DNA from: Acidaminobacter hydrogenoformans DSM 2784
GTDB lineage: Bacteria > Bacillota > Clostridia > Peptostreptococcales > Acidaminobacteraceae
Length of the DNA stretch: 64,000 nt
Reading direction: 5' to 3'
Assembly (NCBI RefSeq): GCF_900103005.1
Contig: NZ_FMWL01000008.1
Span: 62,001-126,000 of the forward strand
Below are positions 46,858-55,235 of the stretch, in pieces. A program made the translations under genes and the position numbers. The notes under the pieces were generated by a model. The model did no database searches, had not been told where the DNA came from, and saw only the letters and a list, made by a program, of their open reading frames with translations. The first letter of the stretch is position 1; the number at the start of each line of letters is the position of its first letter.

Positions 46858-48333
46858 TTATGTCGCGAAGGACTCCGGCGGCAGCACCAGCTTGATGGCC
46901 CAAGGTGGGACGTCGACTTGACTGGTAATTTCATCCCCCAAAAAGACGAAGGCGGTATCATAAACAGGACGCCGCTTGGGATAAGTGCCAAAGCCATCCG
47001 TAAAGTAAATCAGGCCCTTCAGGTTCTCAAACTCACCAGCTTCTATAAGCTCATCCACATATCTGAATACCGGACGGAAGTCCGTGCCCCCCTCACCCAG
47101 AAGCTCAAGGTCCTTGAGAAACTGGTCAAACTCCACCTGGGAGGTGATCTTGGAATCCTTCTGAAGCCGGTCGTCGCATTGTATTATGTGGAGGTTGATC
47201 TTTGAAAAAAAGCTTTCACTCTGCTTGAGAAGATTATAGGTCTTATTCAGGAAAGCCTGCACCACGGAGCCCGAGCAGGAGCCCGAGGTGTCGATGGCGA
47301 TCACAAATTCCCTGACTCTGCGGGTCTCTTTATATTCCAGCGGCTCAATCAGCGGTACTTTCTCGTAGAGCTTGAGGCCATAAGTATAATAGATGTAATC
47401 ATATTCATCCTCATTGACCTGCATTTCCTCTCCCAGCACCGCGAAGCGCCTCAGAAAGGCGTTGTAGTCATAGGTTTCCCTATGCAGCGCGTTCAGATTG
47501 TGGGTCAGGCTGCTCGGCTGGTCGCCCCAGGCCTTCGAAAAGCTCTCTATGTCCATTTTAATCCTGTCGCTGATTTTTTTCCAGTTGTCATAGGCTTCCT
47601 GATGGTCTGACTCTGAGGTTCTTGGCATAGGCATCTTTTTTGGTTGTTCAAGTTCAGAGGATTGTCTGTCGTCATTTTGGGCAGGTTCAGGTCTGGTATC
47701 GTTCTCGCCTGGAGCTTGGTCTTTATGCCGCTCACGGTGGCGGTTTTCATCCAGGTCGTCCTCTGAATGGTCCTGACTGTCCTGATCCTTGGGACTCTCC
47801 AAATACCAGGTCTGGTGCTGGTCTCTGTGAAACAGGCGCCTTAATACAGCCAGTTCGTCGCGTTCAAGCGCCTGATCTGATAAATGCCTGTAAATGACCT
47901 CTGCGGTCATGGTCTTAAGCTCTTTTTTCAGAGCATCAAGGTGCCTTAGCTTGTCCGCTTCATTGGGATCCGGTTTCTTATGTACACCGAGCTCCAGCAT
48001 CAGGTTCTCAACGGTGATGTCACAGGCGAGGTTCCACCGTTCCCGCTCAATGCCGCTGCCAACAAAGGGGTGGTTGAATACCCAGTGGAGCACACTGTGG
48101 AGGTAGTCTCTGGACAGGGTTTCCTGATCCTTCATATAGGTATTCAGCACATAACCTGTGTTGTAATAGAAATGCGCGCCGTCTGAGGCGATCCCTTCCA
48201 TCTCAAAGGGCATAGGTACCAACTGACACAACGCCATATCCATAAATCTAAGCGAAACCATGAGGGAATCCCGGGTCAGCTTCATGATTTCCGCTGATAA
48301 GCGCGCCGCCTCAATGGATGAATAGTCCGGCAT
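46858..48333 (-). CDS. VWA-like domain protein (DUF2201 type)
   Basis: A 491-residue protein partnering the MoxR ATPase. The N-terminal half (LMVSLRFMDMALCQLVPMPF, YLHSVLHWVFNHPFVGSG, CDITVENLML) matches the metallopeptidase-like DUF2201 domain, although a clear HExxH is not seen; LHWVFNHPF stands in its place. A charged linker rich in Asp, Glu, His and Gln spans about 190-260. The C-terminal VWA-like domain has the MIDAS motif FVIAIDTSGSCSGS (about 357-370), GEGGTDFRPVF and YFTDGFGTYP. ATG at 48333 follows CGGAGGGATT. It is the first gene of the set; a REP array separates it from moxR. Confidence 0.9.
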   Translation of the reverse strand: MPDYSSIEAARLSAEIMKLTRDSLMVSLRFMDMALCQLVPMPFEMEGIASDGAHFYYNTGYVLNTYMKDQETLSRDYLHSVLHWVFNHPFVGSGIERERWNLACDITVENLMLELGVHKKPDPNEADKLRHLDALKKELKTMTAEVIYRHLSDQALERDELAVLRRLFHRDQHQTWYLESPKDQDSQDHSEDDLDENRHRERHKDQAPGENDTRPEPAQNDDRQSSELEQPKKMPMPRTSESDHQEAYDNWKKISDRIKMDIESFSKAWGDQPSSLTHNLNALHRETYDYNAFLRRFAVLGEEMQVNEDEYDYIYYTYGLKLYEKVPLIEPLEYKETRRVREFVIAIDTSGSCSGSVVQAFLNKTYNLLKQSESFFSKINLHIIQCDDRLQKDSKITSQVEFDQFLKDLELLGEGGTDFRPVFRYVDELIEAGEFENLKGLIYFTDGFGTYPKRRPVYDTAFVFLGDEITSQVDVPPWAIKLVLPPESFAT

Positions 48334-48444
48334 TTTAATCCCTCCGTTTCAGGCTTGGGACTTTTTGTTTGCTCATAGTGTTTGTTTCCTTATACTGACG
48401 GTAACACGCCGCCAAAAAGATGTAAAGTATTTCGCGGGGGTTTT

Positions 48445-48546
48445 TGGTGAGGGACAGGGACACGTGGTGTGGGACTGGGACACATGGCGTGGGACTGGGC
48501 CGCGTGGTCCGGCCCTGTCCCCCGCCACGCGTCCCTGTCCCCTACC
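48445..48546. repeat. REP-like array with inverted half
   Basis: Three units on one strand (GGTGAGGGACAGGGAC, GGTGTGGGACTGGGAC, GGCGTGGGACTGGGCC) are followed by inverted units (GGCCCTGTCCCCCGCC, GTCCCTGTCCCCTACC). The array can fold into a long imperfect stem. The right end runs into a terminator-bearing module shared with the copy near 55.2 kb. Confidence 0.9.
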
Positions 48547-48582
48547 AAACTATGCTGGGTGGCCGACCTCTTTATAGCAAAG

Positions 48583-48617
48583 AAATCCCCGCATCCGTGA
48601 AGCGGACGCGGGGATTT
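48583..48617 (-). terminator. Terminator of madM (identical to the copy at 55.2 kb)
   Basis: AAATCCCCGC-A-TCCG pairs with CGGA-C-GCGGGGATTT. It lies 34 nt past the madM stop. The same hairpin with the same flanks occurs at 55236-55270. Confidence 0.88.
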
Positions 48618-48650
48618 CTACCTTTTCAGTCGTTAGACTCACTTATTTTA

Positions 48651-49409
48651 TCAAGCCATTAATGCACGTACAATCATGAATCCAACAGAGGGTACCAGCA
48701 AGCTTCCGAGACCGGTGTAAAACGTTGCCGTCATGGCGCCATAAGGCACGAGCCTTTCGTCCGTTGCCGCGAGACCGCCGGCGACACCACTTGTCGTGCC
48801 AATTAAGCCCCCGTAGACCATGGCTGCTGTGGGAGAATTTAAACCGATCATAGGCGCAATAATTGGGGTTAAAATCATTGCAATGACTGACTTCACGACG
48901 CCAGCGGCAATAGAGAGCGCCACCGCGCCCGTGCTCGCGCCAAGGGCAGTGCCCGTCACCGGACCAACGATAAAGGTCACGGCGCCACCACCAATAGTCG
49001 TGATGTCCACCGGATCCCTGAATCCAAAGGCCACTGCCACCAGCGCCCCGACCATGAACGAAAACGCCACGCCAATCAGGAGCGCAATGCCGCCCGACAG
49101 ACCCGCTTTCTTGAGATTCTCAAGCTTGACGCCATAGGCCGTCGAAATAATGGCATAGTCCCTCAGCATCCCGCCGCCGAGAAGCCCAAAGCCCGCAAAC
49201 AGCCCCACATCAGAAACCCCCTTGGATCCACCTGTGAAGCGTCCGGAGAAATAAGCGAAGGTCAGCGCGACGACAATCGCAATTGCAGACCCCATGCGCT
49301 TTTGCCCAATCAAATCAGCGAATTTGTAAGAAACCAGCATAATCAGCGCGACGGATCCAAACGCCGCCACGAGTCCATAAGACGTAAAGAGTTTCGTTAT
49401 AATTTCCAT
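48651..49409 (-). CDS. madM: Malonate transporter subunit MadM
   Basis: The larger integral membrane subunit of the MadLM malonate:Na+ symporter, 252 residues. It has about eight hydrophobic segments and the conserved Gly-rich stretches GLFAGFGLLGGGMLRDYAII (about 90-109) and TTIGGGAVTFIVGPVTGTA. The end reads ATFYTGLGSLLVPSVGFMIV. Its 12-nt distance to madL supports one transcript. The CoA-transferase gene leads the operon and a sigma-54 promoter precedes it. Malonate is the known substrate of the family; the actual substrate here is inferred from that. Confidence 0.92.
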   Translation of the reverse strand: MEIITKLFTSYGLVAAFGSVALIMLVSYKFADLIGQKRMGSAIAIVVALTFAYFSGRFTGGSKGVSDVGLFAGFGLLGGGMLRDYAIISTAYGVKLENLKKAGLSGGIALLIGVAFSFMVGALVAVAFGFRDPVDITTIGGGAVTFIVGPVTGTALGASTGAVALSIAAGVVKSVIAMILTPIIAPMIGLNSPTAAMVYGGLIGTTSGVAGGLAATDERLVPYGAMTATFYTGLGSLLVPSVGFMIVRALMA

Positions 49410-49421
49410 GTTGACCTCCTG

Positions 49422-49844
49422 TTAGTTCCCGCTGTCGAATTGCGGCTCGACGCGTTCGTTTTTAGCATTAGCACCAGCTTTTCCATTTTCTTTGTCCAGC
49501 TTTGAAATCAAAGGCACCAAAAACATTGCGCCGATAGTCGCGAGTCCGCCCGCCGCAAACGCAACAAAACCTCCGGCAAAGGCCGACACCACATCCTGTA
49601 TGGCTGCCATTGCTATGACAATCGGGATATAGAGCGCCGCTAAAAGCAGGATTCCATTTTCTGTTTTCTTTGAAAAACCTTTGTTTTTCGACTCCAAATA
49701 ATTGCTGACCACGACCAGCAGCAGCATCGCGAAGCCTACGCCGCCCACATCCCCCTTGACGCCAAGGACGTCTCCCAGGAACCTGCCAATAAACGAGCCC
49801 ACGAACATGCAAAAAGCGACAATACCAAGACCAAATATCTCCAT
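49422..49844 (-). CDS. madL: Malonate transporter subunit MadL
   Basis: The small membrane subunit of the MadLM symporter, 140 residues. GVKGDVGGVGFAMLLLVVVS (about 28-47) is the family signature. Four hydrophobic segments can be drawn, and the C-terminal ~25 residues are charged (KLDKENGKAGANAKNERVEP). AAAGGGG lies about 8 nt before the ATG at 49844. It sits between the CoA-transferase gene (37 nt away) and madM. MadL and MadM are needed together. Confidence 0.92.
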   Translation of the reverse strand: MEIFGLGIVAFCMFVGSFIGRFLGDVLGVKGDVGGVGFAMLLLVVVSNYLESKNKGFSKKTENGILLLAALYIPIVIAMAAIQDVVSAFAGGFVAFAAGGLATIGAMFLVPLISKLDKENGKAGANAKNERVEPQFDSGN

Positions 49845-49881
49845 AATTTACCCCTTTCTTTTGACGTTTTTACCTGACGTT

Positions 49882-51069
49882 TTATACAGCGCCTTCACTG
49901 AAAAGCATTTCAATTTCCTGATCTGTGAGGCCATTCATTCTCTTTAGGATTTCTGCCGTATCCGCCCCAAGGACTGGCGCTGCCCTCCGCACAGTGCCCT
50001 GAGTCTCGCTCATCTTAATAGGCACCCCTGGAATTTTAACCTTCTCTGCCACAGGATGCGACACTTCGACAATCATTTCCCGGTGGTTGACCTGCGGATC
50101 CGCGACGACCATTTCTATGGTATTGATAGGGCCGTTTGGAACGCCGTTTGCGTCAAAGATTTCCTGCCACTGCGCAGTGGACTTTTGTGCGACCGCCTCT
50201 GCGATCACAGGCCTGAGAGCATCATAGTTCTTGGATCTCAGAGGATTGGTAGAAAAGAGCTCATGATCAACCAGCTCAGGACGGCCTATTTGAGCGCAGA
50301 AGCTTTTCCAGATGTTATCATTGCCTACGGCGATCATGATCTCACCATCATGGGTGTCAAATGGCTCAAAAGGTACAATCGATGCATGTCGATTGCCCTC
50401 CGGCTTCGGAGACACCCCATTGACGAAATAACGTGATATCGCGTTTTCAAGCACCGCCACCTGACAGTCCAGCATGGCGACATCCACCTTTTGACCGACG
50501 CCGTGTTGGTCTCTGTACCGAATCGCGCCTAAAATTCCAATCGCCGTAAACAGACCCGCCATGATATCTCCCACGGAAGGACCAACGCGGGTAGGCTTCC
50601 CGCCCTTTTGCCCTGTGATGCTCATGATCCCGCCCATAGCCTGAACGACGCCGTCATAGGCAGGACGTTTGCTGTAAGGGCCTGAGTGCCCAAAACCGGA
50701 GGTGGCAGCATAAATAAGTCGTGGATTGACCTTTTTAAGCTCTTCGTAGCCAAGGCCCAGCTTCTCCATAGTCCCTGGCTTGAAATTTTCTGTCACAACA
50801 TCGACCTGTGCGACGAGCTTCAGAAATTCCTTCTTGGCAAGCTCGTGCTTTAAGTTCATGGTCACGCTGTGCTTGTTTCTGTTGATACTCATAAAGTAAG
50901 CGCTCTCGCCGTTCACATAAGGTCCAAAGTGTCTTGAGTCATCGCCTTTGCCCGGCTCCTCGACCTTAATGACTTCTGCGCCCATATCCGCCAGTACCAT
51001 GGTGCAGTACGGTCCAGCCAATACCCTCGTCAAATCCAAAACTTTTATGCCTTCAAGTGCTTGATTCAT
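49882..51069 (-). CDS. CaiB/BaiF family (class III) CoA-transferase
   Basis: A 395-residue class III CoA-transferase. IKVLDLTRVLAGPYCTMVLADMGAEVIKVE is the N-terminal family core (read from about residue 8). TENFKPGTMEKLGLGYEEL follows. The catalytic Asp is expected in GFGHSGPYSKRPAYDGVVQA (about 145-164). HASIVPFEPFDTHDGEIMIA and GVPNGPINTI are also typical. ATG at 51069 follows GGGGGA; a longer frame lacks a ribosome site. It is the first gene after a sigma-54 promoter and is followed by madL and madM. The context suggests CoA is moved onto the imported dicarboxylate (malonate or a relative), but no donor or acceptor can be proven. Confidence 0.9.
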   Translation of the reverse strand: MNQALEGIKVLDLTRVLAGPYCTMVLADMGAEVIKVEEPGKGDDSRHFGPYVNGESAYFMSINRNKHSVTMNLKHELAKKEFLKLVAQVDVVTENFKPGTMEKLGLGYEELKKVNPRLIYAATSGFGHSGPYSKRPAYDGVVQAMGGIMSITGQKGGKPTRVGPSVGDIMAGLFTAIGILGAIRYRDQHGVGQKVDVAMLDCQVAVLENAISRYFVNGVSPKPEGNRHASIVPFEPFDTHDGEIMIAVGNDNIWKSFCAQIGRPELVDHELFSTNPLRSKNYDALRPVIAEAVAQKSTAQWQEIFDANGVPNGPINTIEMVVADPQVNHREMIVEVSHPVAEKVKIPGVPIKMSETQGTVRRAAPVLGADTAEILKRMNGLTDQEIEMLFSEGAV

Positions 51070-51170
51070 GAAAACTTCCCCCTGTCTCAAAATTTCTGAC
51101 GCTGCCGCCTTCTGCGTGGTCTGCTTGAACCTCACCTCGCTTCAGACAGCTCACTTGTTCAAGAAATAAA

Positions 51171-51185
51171 GCAATTCTTGTGCCA
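51171..51185 (-). promoter_or_regulatory. Sigma-54 (-24/-12) promoter of the CoA-transferase-madLM operon
   Basis: On the minus strand TGGCAC-AAGAA-TTGC (51185 to 51171), followed by TTT, matches the sigma-54 consensus TGGCACN5TTGCW exactly. Transcription would start near 51158, leaving a leader of about 90 nt to the ATG at 51069. The gene upstream encodes a sigma-54 activator. Confidence 0.9.
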
Positions 51186-51269
51186 AACATTTAACACATC
51201 GCAGGATAGGTCGCGTGTGCGGGCGTTGATTTTTTGTTCCTGAGGGCAACCATCGGCAGAGTACTTGCT

Positions 51270-51299
51270 TTTGGGCAGCTTTTTGAAGGCTTTGGGCAG
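51270..51299. promoter_or_regulatory. Candidate upstream activator sites
   Basis: TTTGGGCAG occurs at 51270-51278 and 51291-51299, with starts 21 bp apart, about two helical turns. The sites lie roughly 110-140 bp upstream of the predicted sigma-54 start, a usual place for an enhancer. This is inferred from position only. Confidence 0.4.
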
Positions 51300-51354
51300 T
51301 TTGAAATTGAATCGCGGGGAACCAGTGGCATCTATGGGGCAAGAACAGGAATTT

Positions 51355-51412
51355 TGGTGCGGCCCAGTCCCCCACCATATGTCCCTGTCCCCAACCATAT
51401 GTCCCTGTCCCC
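51355..51412. repeat. REP-like tandem array (three units)
   Basis: Two exact copies of ACCATATGTCCCTGTCCCC-type units with a 20-bp period follow a partial unit (CCCAGTCCCCC). It lies between the response-regulator terminator and the sigma-54 promoter region. Confidence 0.88.
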
Positions 51413-51432
51413 AACCACCAAACGTCATTAAA

Positions 51433-51480
51433 AAAAGTGGTAAAGTTTGAACCACCCGGATTCAATCTTTACCACTTTTA
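51433..51480 (-). terminator. Terminator of the two-component operon
   Basis: AAAAGTGGTAAAG (51434-51446) pairs with CTTTACCACTTTT (51467-51479). On the minus strand TTTTTTT follows. The hairpin overlaps the last codons of the response-regulator gene. Confidence 0.88.
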
Positions 51481-52811
51481 TTCGGATTAATTAAGCCATA
51501 CCGCTCTATGCGCCGCCTGAGGGTCAGCCTGGAAATCCCCAGGGCCTTAGCGGCTTGAGAAATATTCCAGTTTGTATTCGACAGGGTTTTCATGATGACA
51601 GAACGGCTGGCGGCGTCAATCAAACCATCCTCATCCTCTTTAACGTCTGAGGTCTCCAAAATTTCAGAGGGCAAATCCGCCAGCTCGATTTCGCCCGAAT
51701 CCATGAAGATCATAATCCGCTCAATCATATTTTTGAGCTCCCTGACATTGCCCGGCCAGTCATAGGCCATAAGGCCCGACATGGCGACGGCACTTACGCC
51801 AGTGACTTTCATGCCCAGGCGCTGATTGAACTGCCCCACAAAGTGCATGACCAGAAGGGGGATGTCCCCTTGCCGTTCCCGCAGCGGCGGCAGCTCGATT
51901 GGAACGACGTTAAGCCTGTAAAACAAGTCCTTCCGGAACCTGCCTGCTTCGATGTCATCCATAAGATTTCGGTTCGTCGCGGCGACCACGGTGGCGTCAA
52001 AGGAAAGTTCTGTCACACCGCCCAGGCGCCTGAACTTCTTCTCCTGAAGGACTCTTAACAGCTTAGCCTGCAGGCCAGGATCCATGTCGCCAATCTCGTC
52101 CAGGAATAAGACCCCGCCATCTGCGTATTCAATTAAGCCCTTCTTTTGGGCTTTTGCCTCTGAAAACGCGCCCTTTTCGTAGCCAAAGAACTCGCTTTCC
52201 TGAAGGGTTGAAGGGATGGCTGAACAGTTGATGGCAATAAAAGGTTTGTCGCTGCCGCCACCCTGGATTGCCCTGGCGACGATTTCTTTGCCGGTGCCGC
52301 TTTCGCCGGAAATTAGAATGCATGTGTGATGCTGGAGGGTTCTGATTTTGGCTATGATTTCTCTGATTTTGCGTATGGCCTCGGAGTTGCCGATGAGTTG
52401 GCTTTCGTGACCATCGGCTATAGACTTGTCCTTGAAATTGGCGCTTTCCGAAACCACATACTGCGCCATGCTTTGGACCAGAGCATTCATCTCCTTCAGG
52501 GCAAACGGTTTTGTGAAATAATCAAACGCCCCCAGCTTCATAGCCTGAACGGCCAGCTTCACCTCGCTAAGATAGGTCATCATAATCACGCGGCACTCCG
52601 GCTGAACGCGCCTCAAGTGCTTCAGGACCTCCAGGCCGCTGATGCCCGGAAGATTGATATCCAGGATAGCAATTTCAAGTGCCTCTTTGGAAATCAGCTC
52701 AAGGGCAGCCTCGCCGTCTTCCGCTTCAAACACGGTGTAGCCCATGGCGGACAAACTTATTTTCAGAGACATCCTGATGCCTTTTTCATCATCCAAAATC
52801 AAGATCTTCAT
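51462..52811 (-). CDS. Sigma-54-dependent response regulator (NtrC/DctD family)
   Basis: A 449-residue activator with three domains. A receiver domain (1-120) has the phospho-acceptor Asp in ILDINLPGISG (near 53) and Lys in YFTKPF. An AAA+ domain (about 138-370) has Walker A GESGTGKE and Walker B GGVLFLDEIGDM. A Fis-type helix-turn-helix ends the protein (NWNISQAAKALGISRLTLRR). The sigma-54 contact loop, usually GAFTGA, reads GAFSEA here. It overlaps the kinase gene by 4 nt (ATGA). A sigma-54 promoter for the CoA-transferase-madLM genes lies directly downstream, so this is very likely its activator. Confidence 0.95.
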   Translation of the reverse strand: MKILILDDEKGIRMSLKISLSAMGYTVFEAEDGEAALELISKEALEIAILDINLPGISGLEVLKHLRRVQPECRVIMMTYLSEVKLAVQAMKLGAFDYFTKPFALKEMNALVQSMAQYVVSESANFKDKSIADGHESQLIGNSEAIRKIREIIAKIRTLQHHTCILISGESGTGKEIVARAIQGGGSDKPFIAINCSAIPSTLQESEFFGYEKGAFSEAKAQKKGLIEYADGGVLFLDEIGDMDPGLQAKLLRVLQEKKFRRLGGVTELSFDATVVAATNRNLMDDIEAGRFRKDLFYRLNVVPIELPPLRERQGDIPLLVMHFVGQFNQRLGMKVTGVSAVAMSGLMAYDWPGNVRELKNMIERIMIFMDSGEIELADLPSEILETSDVKEDEDGLIDAASRSVIMKTLSNTNWNISQAAKALGISRLTLRRRIERYGLINPNKSGKD

Positions 52812-55042
52812 ACGTCAGCCCCTTCTTCCAGCGGCAGGACGACCACGAATTCCGTGCCCCGTCCTGGCTCACTGTTTGCGTGTATCCTTCCGCCATGTTC
52901 CCGGATGATATTGTAAGCAATGAACAGCCCGAGTCCCGTGCCTTCCTCCCGCGTCGTGTTAAACGGCTGGAACAATTTCTCGAGCTGATTTTCATCCATT
53001 CCAGCGCCGTTGTCCTTGATACTGATCCGCACGGTTTTGAGATCGACGACCGCATCAATGTCAATTTGCCCGCCCGCCGCTGGCGCCACCGCCTGTACCG
53101 CGTTGCGGATCAGATTGAAAAGCACCTGCTTGATGGCGCGCTTGTCCACAAAAATTTCAGGCAGATCCTCCATAGGCGACAGTTTTATATCCACCTGCTT
53201 TTCCGAAATCTCCGACTGCATCAGTCGCAGCGTGTTCTCCAGCATGGTGGCGAGCTTTTCCTTGGTCCGCGTCTTCCCTGAGCTTCTCGTGAATTCCAGG
53301 AAATTGATGACCATGCTGTTCAGCCCGGAAACCTCGCTTTCGAGCAAATTAAGGACCTCGTCCTTCAGCGGCTCCGGACAGTTTTCGGACCGCACCAGTT
53401 CAATCAGGTTCGCGATCCCAGCCAGCGGGTTGCCTATGTCGTGGATGATCGACGCAGAAAGCTCCCCAAAAGCCCTGATTCGATCCTCTCGCCTCAGCTC
53501 GTCCTCCATGAGTACTTGCCGGGTCACGTCCCTAAACAAAAATACTGCGCCGATGGTCTCACCTGCTCCATCCACCACCGGCGACACCCCCATCCTCAGA
53601 TAGCGGCGATCTCCCTGTTCAACTTGCATGGATGCCCCAATTTCCTTATAAGTCCTGCCAAAATCCAAAGCCTGGTCCATCTGTGCCTTCAGGTCCAGTC
53701 CCAAGTCTTCCAAAAACACGTCAATGGACGTTCCAATGCGATCTTCAGCGGAAAATCCCGTCATTTCCTCCGCCGCCCTGTTAAAGAGGGTAATCTCACG
53801 GTTTTGTCCCACAACAAGGATCCCGTTATTAACGCTGTAAAGAATATTGTTCAAATACTCCTGGAGCCGGTTTTCCTTTTGATAAGCGCTTTCCAGCTGT
53901 TCAATGTGATATCTGAGCTGAGTGCGCATCTCGGTAAAAGCGGCGCTGAGCTCCCCAATTTCGTCGAAGGCCTGAGGGTATGAGCGTAGATTCGCCGGCT
54001 CTGGTGGCTCAGTTGGCTCTGTTGGCTCTGTCGGATTCAGCGCACCATCTGCACCCCGGGTCATTCTTCTGACCTGAGCGACCAACCCGTAGACCGGCGC
54101 CGTAATCCTGTTCGCCATCAGCCATCCAATTATAAGCGAGATCATGACAACCATGGCGACTACGACCGTCAATTTGTAGTTGAAATCCTTCAGGTCTTTG
54201 AAGAATGCAGCTTCATCCTGTTCTACAATGACCGTCCACCCCGTTGAAGCCACAAAGGCGACAGAGCCATAATATTGAGTGCCCGCCCTCGTAAAACTGT
54301 AGCTGGACGTCTCTCCCCGGCTGATCAGTGTCTTTAGATCAAGCTGTTGACCGCCGGCATTGACTTCATAGTTTTCAATGGGTTCAAGACTTTTGAGTGC
54401 TCCCTCGTTTGGCCCCACTGCGATTGTGCCACGCTCATCCAGCAGCCAGATATGGCCCGGAAAATCCTGTTGTGTCTTATGGATGACCTGCTGAATATTC
54501 GAAAGCGGAATACCGGCGCCTATCAGCCCCACGGGTTCATCTCCCAGGTCATAGACCGGGGCGGCAATTATAAAGTGGGGCATTTCAAGCACACTGCTGA
54601 TCAGCAGCGGACTGATTGAAACTTCACGCTTTTCCTTTATGATCTCCCAATAGTAGTTCCGGTCCGTATAAACCCGGTCTTTGACATTTTCATTCGTTGG
54701 TTTTGAAAAGATCATTCTCGCGTCAGCATTCATGTAAAAGATCAGGTCGAAGTGGTCAAAATTGTCGTAGATCCTGAAAATCTCGGACTCTACCTTGCTA
54801 AGGTCGCCATAGCTCATGGATGAAAAGCTTCCTGCCGTCTTGACTATGCTGCTGGCATCCTCAACATATTGATCTATGTGATTTCCCACCATCCCAGCGA
54901 TAATTTGATTCTTTTCAGCGGCGCCTGACTCCAGGTCCTTAAGCGCTATGTATTGCAGCAATAAACCTGTCACCACAACCGTGATCGTTGAAAAAACAAT
55001 TATTATAAAAGGAATTCTGAATTTGATGCTCCTGAATTGCAT
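52808..55042 (-). CDS. Sensor histidine kinase with Cache-type sensor, HAMP and PAS domains
   Basis: A 744-residue membrane kinase. TM1 is at about 10-30, followed by an extracellular double-Cache-like domain to about 295 (DRNYYWEIIKEKREVSISPL and IIAAPVYDLGDEPVGLIGAG are typical). TM2 lies at about 300-320, then HAMP, PAS (NNGILVVGQNREITLFNRAA), HisKA with the phospho-His in IIHDIGNPLAGIANL, and a HATPase domain (NLIRNAVQAV, DNGAGMD, TGLGLFIAYNII). The linker after HAMP holds a repeated TEP run (PTEPTEPTEPPEP). ATG at 55042 is preferred, with AAGGG about 9 nt upstream; the longer frame only runs through a REP array. It is coupled to the sigma-54 regulator gene. The DctB-like design suggests it senses a small carboxylate outside the cell. 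Confidence 0.93.
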   Translation of the reverse strand: MQFRSIKFRIPFIIIVFSTITVVVTGLLLQYIALKDLESGAAEKNQIIAGMVGNHIDQYVEDASSIVKTAGSFSSMSYGDLSKVESEIFRIYDNFDHFDLIFYMNADARMIFSKPTNENVKDRVYTDRNYYWEIIKEKREVSISPLLISSVLEMPHFIIAAPVYDLGDEPVGLIGAGIPLSNIQQVIHKTQQDFPGHIWLLDERGTIAVGPNEGALKSLEPIENYEVNAGGQQLDLKTLISRGETSSYSFTRAGTQYYGSVAFVASTGWTVIVEQDEAAFFKDLKDFNYKLTVVVAMVVMISLIIGWLMANRITAPVYGLVAQVRRMTRGADGALNPTEPTEPTEPPEPANLRSYPQAFDEIGELSAAFTEMRTQLRYHIEQLESAYQKENRLQEYLNNILYSVNNGILVVGQNREITLFNRAAEEMTGFSAEDRIGTSIDVFLEDLGLDLKAQMDQALDFGRTYKEIGASMQVEQGDRRYLRMGVSPVVDGAGETIGAVFLFRDVTRQVLMEDELRREDRIRAFGELSASIIHDIGNPLAGIANLIELVRSENCPEPLKDEVLNLLESEVSGLNSMVINFLEFTRSSGKTRTKEKLATMLENTLRLMQSEISEKQVDIKLSPMEDLPEIFVDKRAIKQVLFNLIRNAVQAVAPAAGGQIDIDAVVDLKTVRISIKDNGAGMDENQLEKLFQPFNTTREEGTGLGLFIAYNIIREHGGRIHANSEPGRGTEFVVVLPLEEGADV

Positions 55043-55120
55043 TCGGTCACGCCCTTTTGTTTGCTTAAGCACCATTATACAAAAAAACGAGGCGAAAAGG
55101 GAGATGAGGTTGGCATTTGG

Positions 55121-55200
55121 TTGGGGACAGGGACGGCTGGCGAGGGACAGGGACGCGCGGTGCGGCCCAGTCCCCCGCCACGCGTCCCTGTCCCCCGCTA
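55121..55200. repeat. REP-like array, second copy of the 48.5-kb module
   Basis: Direct units (GGTTGGGGACAGGGAC, GGCGAGGGACAGGGAC, GGTGCGGCCCAGTCCC) are followed by inverted units (CCACGCGTCCCTGTCCCCCG). From CCCGCCACGCGTCCCTGTCC onward it matches the copy at 48531 and runs into the same terminator. Confidence 0.9.
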
Positions 55201-55235
55201 AACTTTGTTGGGCGGCCAACCTCTTTCAAACAAAG

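Noticed and set aside
52808..55219. A longer kinase start running through the REP array
   Set aside because: The extra 59 residues are translated repeat sequence without a ribosome site; ATG 55042 fits the membrane-segment start.
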